Of a stretch of 64,000 nt of DNA, positions 1 to 9,483 are shown piece by piece. Location: the NCBI GenBank assembly GCA_018873225.1, contig JAEILZ010000008.1, positions 2,418,001-2,482,000 of the forward strand, written 5' to 3'. The stretch's first letter is position 1. Each line of letters starts with the position of its first letter. The position numbers were made by a program, and so were the translations under genes. Below the pieces are notes generated by a model, which was not told the origin of the DNA, ran no database searches, and was given only the letters and a program-made list of their open reading frames with translations. This stretch comes from [Phialemoniopsis] sp. UDSM-2020 (lineage: Eukaryota > Ascomycota > Sordariomycetes > Thyridiales > Thyridiaceae).

Positions 1-2
1 CC

Positions 3-566
3 CCCAAGCCCAGCCGCAAGCCTCTCTTCTTCTTCGTCCTCGCCGCCTTTGGTCTGCCTTACCTGATGAGCAAGGTCATCAAGACCCTCGCCGCCTCCCA
101 CGAGGAGGAGGAGCGCAAGCGCATGGCCCTGCTGCAGCAACAGCAGGCCATCGACCCGGCCAAGCTCGAGTTCTGCCGCGTCGTCTACGACTTCACGCCC
201 GAGCAAGGCCCCGCCGCCGTTCCGGGAGTCGACCTCGCCGTGCGCAAGGGCGACTTTGTCGCCGTGCTCAGCAAGAGCGATCCCCTCGGCAACCCGTCCG
301 AGTGGTGGCGCTGCCGCACGCGCGACGGCCGCCAGGGATACCTGCCCGGCTCGTTCCTGGGCCCGCCCCAGCGGCCCGGCCAGCCCGTGGCCGCGATCAA
401 GGCCGCTGCGTCGTCGACGGCGACGAGCGAGGCCGGAGACCGCACCAACTCGCTCACCTCGAGCTCCGCTACTGCTGCTGCGCCGCCGCCGCCGCCGCCG
501 CTGCCGGCAGGCAAGGTCGGCGACGTCACGCCCGAGAGCTTCCAGAAGTCGGCCTTTTACCACTAG
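3..566 (+). CDS. PEX13: Peroxin-13 (PEX13), C-terminal part, cut by the left window edge
   Basis: The frame is open from base 3 to the TAG at 564-566, giving 187 C-terminal residues of a longer protein. PEX13 is a peroxisomal membrane protein of the matrix-import docking complex; in the family its cytosolic SH3 domain binds Pex14 and Pex5. Visible here: a hydrophobic segment at fragment residues ~7-29 (PLFFFVLAAFGLPYLM), a short charged/Gln linker, then an SH3 domain at ~56-120 with the ALYDF-like start (CRVVYDFTPE), the KGDFVAVL stretch, the paired tryptophans (EWWRCRTRDGRQGYLPGSFL) and the terminal YLPGSFL strand. The tail is Ser/Thr/Ala-rich with a run of nine prolines before the end. The N-terminal half lies outside the window. 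The membrane segment plus C-terminal SH3 makes Pex13 clearly better than other SH3 proteins. Confidence 0.88.
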   Translation, partial: PKPSRKPLFFFVLAAFGLPYLMSKVIKTLAASHEEEERKRMALLQQQQAIDPAKLEFCRVVYDFTPEQGPAAVPGVDLAVRKGDFVAVLSKSDPLGNPSEWWRCRTRDGRQGYLPGSFLGPPQRPGQPVAAIKAAASSTATSEAGDRTNSLTSSSATAAAPPPPPPLPAGKVGDVTPESFQKSAFYH

Positions 567-3500
567 AAGCGGTGTCCAAAGCCACAAAAGAATGGAATCT
601 CCGTGCGCCGACGCTCGCCGCTGACGCCGCCAGTCCGCATCGAGCCGCGGTCACCTACCGACAGGGCCCAACTTGATAATTTGGCCTTCGGTAGCGTTGG
701 TCCTAATGCTGCGCCCCTTCAGAGTACGCTTGAGCGAACGGTCGGCAGCTGGGGTAGAAAGATAGCGGAGAGGCGTCTCGAGAGGCGCGTGGAGAGGTTC
801 AGGCACAAGGTGTGAGGACGTACCTACTGGGAGGAAGCCTGCGCAAGACAAGGATCATTAACGGGATCTTTGTCCTCGAGTGTGCGTGTATGGATAGAAA
901 GGGGGCCAGCGGTTGACGGTTCTTGAACGAGCGGCACGGCCTGCTTCATTTACATCAAGGGTCGGGACGGAAAGGAAAGGGGTCTTCTCGGAAAGCTCCT
1001 GGCGTTCTTCTTTGTTTTCTGCTTTTGACCACGGGAAGAAGCATTCTAGTCTTTTAATATGCTTTGTGTACTGTTTGATAGCTTTACGCCTTTGATGGTA
1101 AAGCGTCGATGGTGGAATTTACTGTAGATGGATCCTGAGTATGCAGCTACATAGGTACAATTCGTACAAATCAAAGCGGCTGTAAGCTATGAAACCCAAA
1201 AGATTGACTGTGTATTGTCTTCTTGACTTGTGCTACTGACTGGTAATGCTGCTTGAGACCCAATCCAAAGTACTGGGCTCGCAAGTCGGACGAGCAGGAT
1301 TTTGAGGGAAATGACATGGACGCACTTGACCGTCATCATGGCCCAACATTACGGAGCAACCGTAAGCGAGGTTATTTGTTATACTCTGACAATGTCTCGA
1401 AGATAGTTCAACCGTGAATGTTTCAAGGTAAGGAGAGTACTTGGGTCAAATTGCTTCTCACGGACTTCCACCGGCTGTCAGCCCTTGGGCCGGGCAATAT
1501 GAAGGCCGTGCTGGTGTAATGAAGATCAACCGACTATGGATGAGAAGAAACGTTGGATACTAAAAGTCCTGAAACGATGCCAGCCTAGTACTAGTCTAAT
1601 TGTTTGAATACATAGATTATATGTGGAGGCTCGTACAAGAAGCAATTTCCGTTCAATCTATACAAGATATCCACCTCCACCGACACTTCGGGTCGAGATG
1701 AAACCAGGAATTCCTCCCTCAGCTACTCAGGACAAGGCTCCGAGATAAAGGTCAAATGTGTTCTCACCGGACTCGAAGGGTTAGTTACAGGGCTTTAACA
1801 TCGAATAAGGAAGGTCGTCAAGCCTCGAGCTCTGCAATGCTGGCGGAAGAATGTGCCAAGTGGGTTGTTCCCCAGCATTCACACTCCAGCCCGGGGGTAT
1901 CAGGATGTGACACTTTTTGCGGGATCAAGCCACCTGTCTCACTGTCATTTTCCATTCCAACGCGCCTGTAGGGCCGAATTTGCAGTCCAGGTTACACGTC
2001 GGCTGCAAATTGTGCTGTGTCATGAATCTTGAAGAACTGCTTTATCTGGGAATAGCAAGTATCGTCCCAAGTATAGGTAAATTGACAATCCCATATCGTC
2101 AAATGCACCGAGTCGATTTAACCACTCTAATTATAGGCCTTACTAGTTCTAGTTCTGTGTTTGAAAGTATGCTTGCGGTTCTCCGACAGACTAGTTCTTC
2201 TAAGAGTGCAGTCGCACCTGTCAGACGGGGAGAAGTCTGGGGTTCCGATAGGATCACTGAGGGAAGCGCACGCGGTGATAGAATCTGGAGCACTGTGGCT
2301 GACATTTCTTTGTAACTGGGGAACTACGATATTGAAACAAGACAACTCTAAACGGAAATTTTGTGCCGGAATTACCTGTATGCACGGCGATCAAGCCTTG
2401 TCACAATCCGAAGAGCCGTAGGGTGGTATTGATGGCCTGTAGATCAGGGGTTGGGCAACCGGGTGATCGTCCGTTTGCAGTGATCGTCCTTTCAGCCTCC
2501 AGCGTTCTTCTCCGACGATGTGCATCACTCGCTTGCCACACCATTTGCCATTTGGGTCAGTCAAAAAAGAACAATCACAAGTCAGTGGCAGGACAAAATG
2601 CAACTTTCCCATCCATGAACGAGGGTCAAAATCAGTACAGGCTAATTGAAAAATATGGTTTCGGTGCTGCCGAGGCTGTGCCAAGCTCCAAACTCCGACG
2701 CCATGAGGGGGAGGAGGAAAAGAGCCAATTCGATGGGTCCCAGGGACGTCATTTTCAGCTGAGCAAACACGGATACGGTGACAAGATAGCGTGGTTGTAG
2801 GGCTGTCGGGTGCTGGCCGGGGTGTCACGGCCCTTCTTTCAGCGTGCTGTGACAAGCCTGTCAGCGCCAGAGAGAGGACCCAATGACCAGGTTCCCTCCC
2901 GGACAACCCTTGGGATCTCTTGGGCAGACCCTGGACGCTAAAGTAGCTGCGTGCGTTTCTATTCTGGAGCACCTTGGCTCTTTCACTGCTACCCGCTGAC
3001 TCGACGGCTTCCGTTTGGTTCGGGCCCCCACCTTTCTCTTGGTCGTATCGTCACAACAACCAACCAGGATGAAGGGAAAAGCAAAGAAAACGACCACACC
3101 ACCAATCATGACACGACCGGAGAAAGCCTAAAACGCAAGGGAAAGAGAGGGAAAAAACCTCGTGTGGTGCTTCTCCCACCTGGCAACGTTACGGTTGCCC
3201 TGGCTTAGCTCCCGAGGCTCTGGTGAACCCTGCCTCTGATCAATCATGGTGCCTTTTCTATTTTCTGCATCCTTCTCCAGCATTACGAACAGTTCTAGAA
3301 TGCCCATACCGAGTCACCGGGTCAGAATGGCCACGAGCCTAAGCAATACCCTCTTCTTGTCCGGGATGACGTCGAGATATACGATAGGTGCACTTGCTGA
3401 CCTGCCCTACTCCCCTCTCGTGTGCTGGCGGGTCACCACTGGAGTGATTACTGTGTTGTGGCTTGCCCTCGTATGCGTGGTCATGGTCCGGCTAGGTTGT

Positions 3501-4166
3501 GCCGTACTACCTACCTATGCCCTCTCGTGTGTGTGTCCTGTGCTGTTTTGTGCCCCAGCAGCGCCTGCATGTCTCCCCCTCTCATATCATTGCACGGCCC
3601 GAGAGAAAGAGATGATGAGTGAGAGTGGAAGTGACAAAGGAGGACAACGCGGGTAAGACGGCCAGCCGTGTCTGGCATCCCCCCAGAGACTATCGGTTTC
3701 GGGTACCATGTCTCTCACTTGTTATTGAGAGCTTCAGCAGTAGATCTGCCCGGGCTATCGTGCCTATCGTGCTAGTACCTGGCACTGGCGCCTCTTGGTG
3801 CGTCTCCACGGCCCACCCATCAGCCCTCCTAGTCTCGGTGCCATTCCAGCCCGCGCCAACCTTTCCTTTTCCTGGCCTGTCTTGGCTCTCCCTCTCTCTC
3901 CAGGGCGATCGTGTGCTTTTTTTTTCTGCATTTGGCACTTATATATTACACTGGCTTGGCTACTTTGTTTTCATGCTTATCTTGCCCTGCCTTGCCTTGC
4001 CTCGTTCTGCCTCACGCCTCCTGGCTACAACATTTCTATATCACATTGATATACCCTCCCTTCCTACTTACAAAGAAGTGGTCTCCCACGTTTTCCCTCT
4101 CCACCACTTATACACATATCCCACTATCATCTACAAAACACACAACTGTTTTGTGTATCCGCAAAC
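567..4166. other. Gene-poor stretch (3.6 kb) with no supported gene
   Basis: This holds the 3' flank of PEX13 and the 5' flank of the small secreted-protein gene. Short open frames occur on both strands (longest 193 codons, minus strand, 2391-2972), but none shows coding-like composition, a family motif or a convincing splice partner. About 1.5-2.4 kb is noticeably more AT-rich than neighbouring genes. I see no transposon terminal repeats, tRNA B-box or long tandem repeat. Confidence 0.6.
3939..4140 (+). promoter_or_regulatory. Probable core promoter/5' leader of the small secreted-protein gene
   Basis: A TATA-like element (TTATATATTA) lies at about 3939-3948. It is followed by a pyrimidine-rich block with reiterated CTTGC/CCTTGC units (about 3975-4025), then a CA/AT-rich leader ending in CAAACATGC around the ATG at 4167. 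A CT-rich block before a CA-rich leader is a common layout for strongly transcribed filamentous-fungal genes. The transcription start itself is not visible; this is read from composition only. Confidence 0.4.
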
Positions 4167-4417
4167 ATGCAACTACAAGTCCTCGTCTCGGGCGCCCTCG
4201 CGGCTGTCCTATCTCTGAGCTCTCTCGTCGCTGCCTCTCCCATCCCGTGCCCACAGGTAAGGCTCCCACTCGCTGAACATCATATACAAGAGTATATCTT
4301 GCTAATACCCATCTCCAGGACAAGATCGATGCGATATTAATGGGCAAGGCCGGGCCCGAGATTTGCTGCAACAACGGCCTGTGCAAGCCTGAGATCCACG
4401 TTAGCCTTCGACGATAA
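4167..4417 (+). CDS. Small secreted cysteine-containing protein (62 aa), effector-like
   Basis: Two exons, 4167-4256 and 4319-4417, flank a 62-nt intron (GTAAGG donor, TGCTAATA branch-like site, CTCCAG acceptor; phase 0). The product has an N-terminal signal peptide at residues 1-23 (hydrophobic core LAAVLSLSSLVAA, small residues before the likely cleavage site). The mature chain is about 39 residues with four cysteines: Cys28, the adjacent pair Cys46-Cys47, and Cys52 in ICCNNGLCK, enough for two disulfides. It ends in two arginines. The signal peptide, small size, even cysteine number and isolation in gene-poor DNA fit secreted effector-like or antimicrobial-type fungal proteins, but I cannot assign a family and no function is shown. 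The gene is too short and split to stand out as an open frame; correct splicing is supported by phase, consensus sites and the clean in-frame stop. Confidence 0.68.
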
Positions 4418-5589
4418 GGTTACTGATATTGACTGCCGTTGGGTCATCGCCCATCACAGTCATTGTACGAATAATGCAAAACCAAACGGACGACTTTTTA
4501 CTTTCATCAGCGATCATCAGCGCCGTCGTCGACCGACATCCCACATCCTTTTGTGGTTGATCGCATTCTATGCATGGGAAGGGGCGTTTATTACCACTGT
4601 CTCATGGAGGAGAGTCACTGGCTGCTTCGCGATGGACATCGACAAGCATGAGAGCCACTCTGTCTCCATGAACTGAGCATTTGCACGGCGTTGTTTTTGG
4701 AAATTTTTACGCTCAAGGTCATGCTAGAAGAGAGCATGGACCTGTACGATACCAGTGTTGGAAGGCGACCCGGGAGTCGGCACAGGGGTTACGATGCAGA
4801 TACGAGATGTCTGCACCAAAATCGGATACCCTCAGGGCAGCGCCAAGAGCGCAGGAACGGTGCGGTGTGCTAGCCACAAACAAAGCACCCATGGTCCCCC
4901 TGTTGGCACCGAGTAGATAGGACTAGGAATTTTGGAGCGAAGAGAGGAATTGACCGGGGAACGAACGACCCGGATATCCTTTATGTTTCCTCCGCATTTT
5001 CAAACAACAAAGTTTTGACTACTGCCTCTTCTGATCATATGAACGGTTACGCAAGATGCCAGACCCGCGACCGTCAGAAGGCTCAGCCTATGACATCGTG
5101 AAGCCTGTACACTGGCCTGCTAGTGGGGATTGTATGTGTCTCTGTCTCGTATTCGCCCACATGCCTGGAGCGGGGGAATCGTATGAGAGCACTACACACT
5201 AAGCAACCCGGCAGGCACAGGACCGGGGGCAGGCAGACGAAAGAAGTTGAAACAACACCCAGCAACGACAGGCCGGCTCGTCTTGCCATTGTCGTTGCCG
5301 GCAAATGATCCTCCCCCCTGACCAGCCTTCGCGAGGCATGAGGAGCGCCTACATTCCAGCGAGACCCGGCTTCAGGTGGTACAGTAGCCAGCAGCTGCCA
5401 CAAACGGCATCGAGGTGATGATGAGATGGCATCTAATCTAGCGGCGCCCTTGAAAATCCTTCTTTCCATTCCAGTCCCAACTGCCGACCGACCGACAGGC
5501 CACCGTCTCTCCCTGGCGCCCGGCTTGGCAACAACTGCCCTCAGGAATGTGAGGGAATTAGCGGTCGTATGTACGTCACCCCGGTGCGG
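4418..5589. other. Intergenic 1.2 kb, nothing recognised
   Basis: This spacer carries the 3' flanks of the secreted-protein gene (plus strand) and the isochorismatase-like gene (minus strand). Short open frames here lack splice partners or motifs. No repeat or RNA gene was seen. Confidence 0.6.
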
Positions 5590-6684
5590 TCACGACGCGG
5601 CGAGGAGGGCGTCGGTGTCTGTCACGAAGCCATAGGTGCGCTGTGCGAATGCGTGTCAGCAATACGTGATGTGGTGATGTCTGGCCGTGGCACAGCATAT
5701 TCCGCCAGCACACACAGAGCAAGGGAGAGAGATCGTATAAGAGATGAAGACACCCTCTTCCCTTATTCAATTGAAAACCATATACATGGTATAAGGAAGA
5801 GAGAAAGGAAAGAAATTGGAGGAGTGAACTCACAGCAGCATTAAAAACAACCGCCTCCCCCGCGCCGCCGGGACTCCCCGTCGCGCAGCAGTCCTCGACC
5901 AGCACGCAGTCCCACCCGGCGTTGTACGCGTCCGCCAGCGTGCCCAGGACGCACTGGTCCGTGTTCACCCCCGCGAAAAGCAGCGTCTTCTTCCCTTCCG
6001 TCTTTAGGTGCCGCCACAGGGGCGTCTCGGGCGTCCACAGGCCGGACAGGCGGTTCTTGGCGCAAAGGACGTCTGCGCCGTCGCCGATGCGCGCCGCTTG
6101 CTTGAGCGGCTCGTACAGCTCGGCGTTCCAGGACCCTTCGCAGAGGACGCGCCCCTGGTCGCCGGGGAGCTGGGCGCCGAGGCCGATGGCCGTCGGCGGG
6201 GTCGAGGTCGAGGGGTCGGCGGCGATGAGGGCGCGGGCGAAGCCGCGGTGCACGGCGGCGGGCATGCTTGCCAGGTCGGCTTCTGTGAGGGACCAATTGA
6301 GCCAAATGATCTATTGCTCTGCTGTTAGTCAAGCCATGTTCAAGTAGTCGAACAGAATACCAAAGTGATGGACGATGAATGAAAGTGACTTGCCTGTATG
6401 CCAAGCGCCCTGCACCTCTCCACCAGCCGGAGTATGCGCGGCACGGCTTCGAGCCCCAAGGGGTGGTCCCTGCAGTCCGGGTGCAAGAAGAAGTTCTGCA
6501 TGTCTACGACCACGAGGGCCGTGGCGGCTGGGGCGACGCGGATGGTCGTCGGGGATGCGCCGGGGACGGAGCACCGGACGGCGACGGAAGGGGACTGGCC
6601 CCGGGTCAGGTCGTAGGTTCGCGTGCTACGGCTGTAGTGCCACTGGTCGCCCGGTGGGCCGAAGCTGAGGTCCTCTGCGGCCAT
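5590..6684 (-). CDS. Isochorismatase-like cysteine hydrolase (272 aa)
   Basis: Three exons on the minus strand: 6684-6394, 6310-5834 and 5640-5590. The product has the cysteine-hydrolase fold of the isochorismatase superfamily, whose members hydrolyse vinyl-ether, amide or related bonds; the substrate cannot be told from sequence. The catalytic triad expected for the family is present: Asp61 (VVVDMQNFF), Lys182 (CAKNRLSG) and Cys217 (VNTDQCVLGTLADAY). After the first junction the chain reads GIQ-IIWLNWSLTEADL, a stretch typical of the fungal branch, which fixes the splice. That intron (6311-6393) has a GC donor (CAG|GCAAGT) and a TAG acceptor. The second intron (5641-5833, 193 nt) has GTGAGT/CAG and leads to a 16-residue tail, TYGFVTDTDALLAAS. 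There is no signal peptide, so it is probably cytosolic. It faces the FPGS gene head to head across 822 bp. Confidence 0.85.
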
Positions 6685-7407
6685 CTTGCTGTGTAACTTT
6701 TATTCCACGATGATATGATGGGACTTCAGAGCTGAGTTGTTGCTACATCTCTCTTGTCGGAGCGGGGTTACATCCAAGGTGAGGTTGTAGATCTCGGTCT
6801 AAGTGAGCCGAGATGCGGTAACGCGCCCTCTGTGAACACATGTTGAGGCTCTTTCTAGTCTGGCTCTAGTCATACATGTAATCTGCAATTTAATGTACAT
6901 GATCACGCGAATCGTTACAGTTGAAGTTCATATTTGGACTTGTTGACAATTTTATAAGTTATTCAAGCGGATCTTGAAATTTAATGGTTTCATTCTATGT
7001 TTAGATTCGAACAGTCAAACAATGAACGAATCAGTGATAGAGCACCTCAACTACATGGAGTGCCAATACCGACCAGATTTTTTCAAAAATAAGAGTAGTT
7101 GCACATGTTCCCAGCCATAAATGCGACCCTTTGGCGAGCAGAATGCCGTCTTATAAGACAACGGTGAGTGAACTCCGTTGTCGACCGGCCGCCCCATAAA
7201 AAATTCGAGGATGAAGAGACTCAATGAAGCTACACGGATCGTCCCGATAAGCTTGTATGACGATGAACTAGTATCGCGCACTACATACCTCCGGACCTCC
7301 AAATAAGACTCTCATTCTTCTCATCTTACATCTATGCAAGTAATACGCAGCCCGGGATCGTGAGAGCCCGGCGGCCACCCAGGAGCGCTTATCAGTCAGA
7401 CCGTCCA
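6685..7407. other. Divergent intergenic/promoter region
   Basis: This AT-rich spacer separates the isochorismatase-like gene (minus) from the first FPGS gene (plus) and must carry both promoters. I see no clear TATA box or long repeat, and no convincing gene. Confidence 0.5.
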
Positions 7408-7506
7408 ATGCATCATGTAGCTTGTGGAACCCGCCGCCACTTGTTCCACCGAGCCAATTTCATCACCACTTCATCCCTCATCTCCTCCCTGGCCCGCCGC
7501 CGAGCG
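7408..7506 (+). other. Possible alternative N-terminal extension of FPGS (mitochondrial presequence)
   Basis: An ATG at 7408 is in frame with the 7507 ATG, with no stop between. The 33 intervening codons encode six Arg, four His, many Ser/Thr and hydrophobic residues and no Asp or Glu, ending in ARRRA. That is the composition of a mitochondrial targeting peptide. FPGS enzymes in other eukaryotes are known to make cytosolic and mitochondrial forms from alternative starts, so dual initiation is plausible; usage here is inferred. Confidence 0.55.
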
Positions 7507-9228
7507 ATGGCTACTCAGGCGAGAACATACAATGTAAGCACGAGATCAGACTCATTTCATCACCTGCTAGTAGGCTGACATGACACACCAGGATGCCATC
7601 GACGCACTAAACTCCCTGCAAACCCCCTTCGCCCTCCTCGAGGCCCGCCGAAAGGCCGGCATCCGCCCGGATGAGGCTTCTATCCGTGAGATGCGCGCCT
7701 ACCTGGCCCGCATCGGCTATACCGTAAGTCTGGCCCCCCTCATCCCGATGACCGGTCCCGCCCCGGCAAGGTTCACCGTACCCGGGCCTGCTCTCCCAAT
7801 GTTCCCTCCGCTGACACACCTCCCAGTCCCAAGACCTCGACCGCCTCAACGTGATCCACGTCGCCGGCACCAAGGGCAAAGGCAGCACCTGCGCCTTCGC
7901 AGACTCGATCCTCGCGCACCACCGGCGCGCCCGCGGCCTGCCCCGCCGCGTCGGGCTCTTCATCTCGCCGCACCTCATCGCCGTCCGCGAGCGCATCCGC
8001 ATCGACTCGGCGCCCATATCCGAGGCCCTCTTCGCGCGCTACTTCTTCGAGGTCTGGGACCGCCTCGAGTCCTCCCCCTCGGGAGACCAGAGCCACGCGC
8101 CGCTCGGCACAAAGCCTATTTATGCGCGCTACCTGACCCTCATGTCCTACCACGTCTTCCTGTCCGAGGGCGTCGACGCCGCCGTCTACGAGACGGGCAT
8201 CGGCGGCGAGTACGACGCGACAAACATCGTCGACCGGCCCCTGGCCACGGGTATCTCGGCCCTCGGCATCGACCACGTCTTCGCCCTGGGAGCCACCGTC
8301 GACAAGATCGCCTGGCACAAGGCCGGCATCATGAAGCCCGGCGCCGCGGCCTTCACGGTCGAGCAGGTCCCCGACGCCGCGCCCGTGCTGGCCCGCCGCG
8401 CCGAGGAGAAGGGCGTCGACCTGAAGGTGCTCGACGTCGACCCGCGGCTCGAGGGCGTCAGGATACGGCCCGACGCGCTGTTCCAGAAGCGCAACGCCAC
8501 GCTGGCCGTCGCGCTCGCAGAGGCGGCGCTGCGGCGGATCGACCCGGGGTTCGAGGTCGACAGCGAGAAATTGCCAAGGGAGTTTGTCGACGGGCTGGAG
8601 CAGGTCGTCTGGCGGGGCCGGTGCGAGGTCAAGAGAGAGGGCGACGTGATCTGGCACGTCGACGGGGCGCACACGGTCGACAGCCTGAAGATGGCGTCGC
8701 GGTGGTTCATGGGCGAGTGCGAGGGCAGGACGGGGCCCAAGGTCATGATCTTCAACCAGCAGGGCCGCACCGAGGCCGTCGACTTCCTCGACGGGCTCTA
8801 CAGCGCGACAAAGTCTGCCGAGGGCCGTTCGTTTGAGCATGTCATCTTTTGCACAAACGTCACGTATGCTCAGACTGGCTACAAGCGAGGTACGCTAATT
8901 TCTCTTTTTCATGATGCCGTATTCGCTTTTAGATACAAAAGGGTTTTGCTAATACTGAATGGCCGGTGTTGCAGACTTTGTCAACCACCAGCACGACCCA
9001 GAGGCCATCAAGAAACTGACGGCGCAGCACGCCTTTGCGGAGAAGTGGTCCTCGTTAGATCCCACGGCCAACGTGTCCGTCGTACCGAGCATCGAGGACG
9101 CGATAAACCAGGCGCGGGCGCTGACTTCGGAGCTCAAGGAGGGCGAGGCTGTGCAGGCCCTCGTGACGGGTAGTCTGCACCTCGTCGGCGGAGCGTTGGA
9201 GATTCTCGAAGGGGCGGACGCTTTGTAG
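7507..9228 (+). CDS. MET7: Folylpolyglutamate synthase (MET7-type), intron-containing copy
   Basis: Four exons (7507-7533, 7592-7723, 7827-8889, 8975-9228) give 491 residues. The enzyme adds glutamates in gamma-linkage to tetrahydrofolates using ATP, which retains folates in cytosol and mitochondria and supports methionine synthesis. The Mur-ligase-type P-loop VAGTKGKGST is at residues 65-74. Other FPGS landmarks are YVARYL-like IYARYLTLMSYHVFL, the ETGIGGEYDATN loop, LGIDHVFALGATVDKIAWHKAGI, WHVDGAHTVDSL and VMIFNQQGR, and the C-terminal domain ends in LVTGSLHLVGGALEIL. Splice phases are 0, 0 and 1, and each junction restores family sequence. The start at 7507 gives a cytosolic-type N-terminus (MATQARTYN). 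An upstream in-frame ATG at 7408 would add 33 residues rich in Arg/Ser with no acidic residue, a likely mitochondrial presequence. It converges on a paralogue 255 bp downstream. Confidence 0.92.
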
Positions 9229-9483
9229 AGCGCCATGTCTTCTCAGCGCAATGAAGTATGACTATCTATACCACACCCCTGTGAGGAGGTGGAACGAGTG
9301 CGGAGGATGTTGAAATGTACCTCAACTGTAACACCAGAGCCTGTCCATGGCATAGACAGGAACACCGTAGATATATACCACCATGTCTAGAGCAAATCCT
9401 CAACGATATCTCAGGACTTTCCCACTTACACGTTCCCATACTCGTCCAAATGACAGAATTTCAGCATCATACAAAGCTCATTC

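Noticed and set aside
2391..2972. 193-codon minus-strand frame
   Set aside because: No motif, no splice partner, ordinary non-coding composition; chance open frame.
3619..4218. 199-codon plus-strand frame overlapping the small secreted-protein gene
   Set aside because: It reads a CT-rich promoter/leader (Leu/Ser/Pro-rich product) and overlaps the secreted-protein exon in another frame; the spliced secreted product is a much better explanation.
7580..8836. 418-codon plus-strand frame overlapping FPGS copy 1
   Set aside because: Its first codons follow the true exon 2, then it runs through intron 2 into the wrong frame, giving an Arg/Pro-rich stretch; splicing explains the real gene.
7773..8840. 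355-codon minus-strand frame opposite FPGS copy 1
   Set aside because: Mirror of the FPGS codons; composition is typical of reverse complement of GC3-rich coding sequence and no domain is present.
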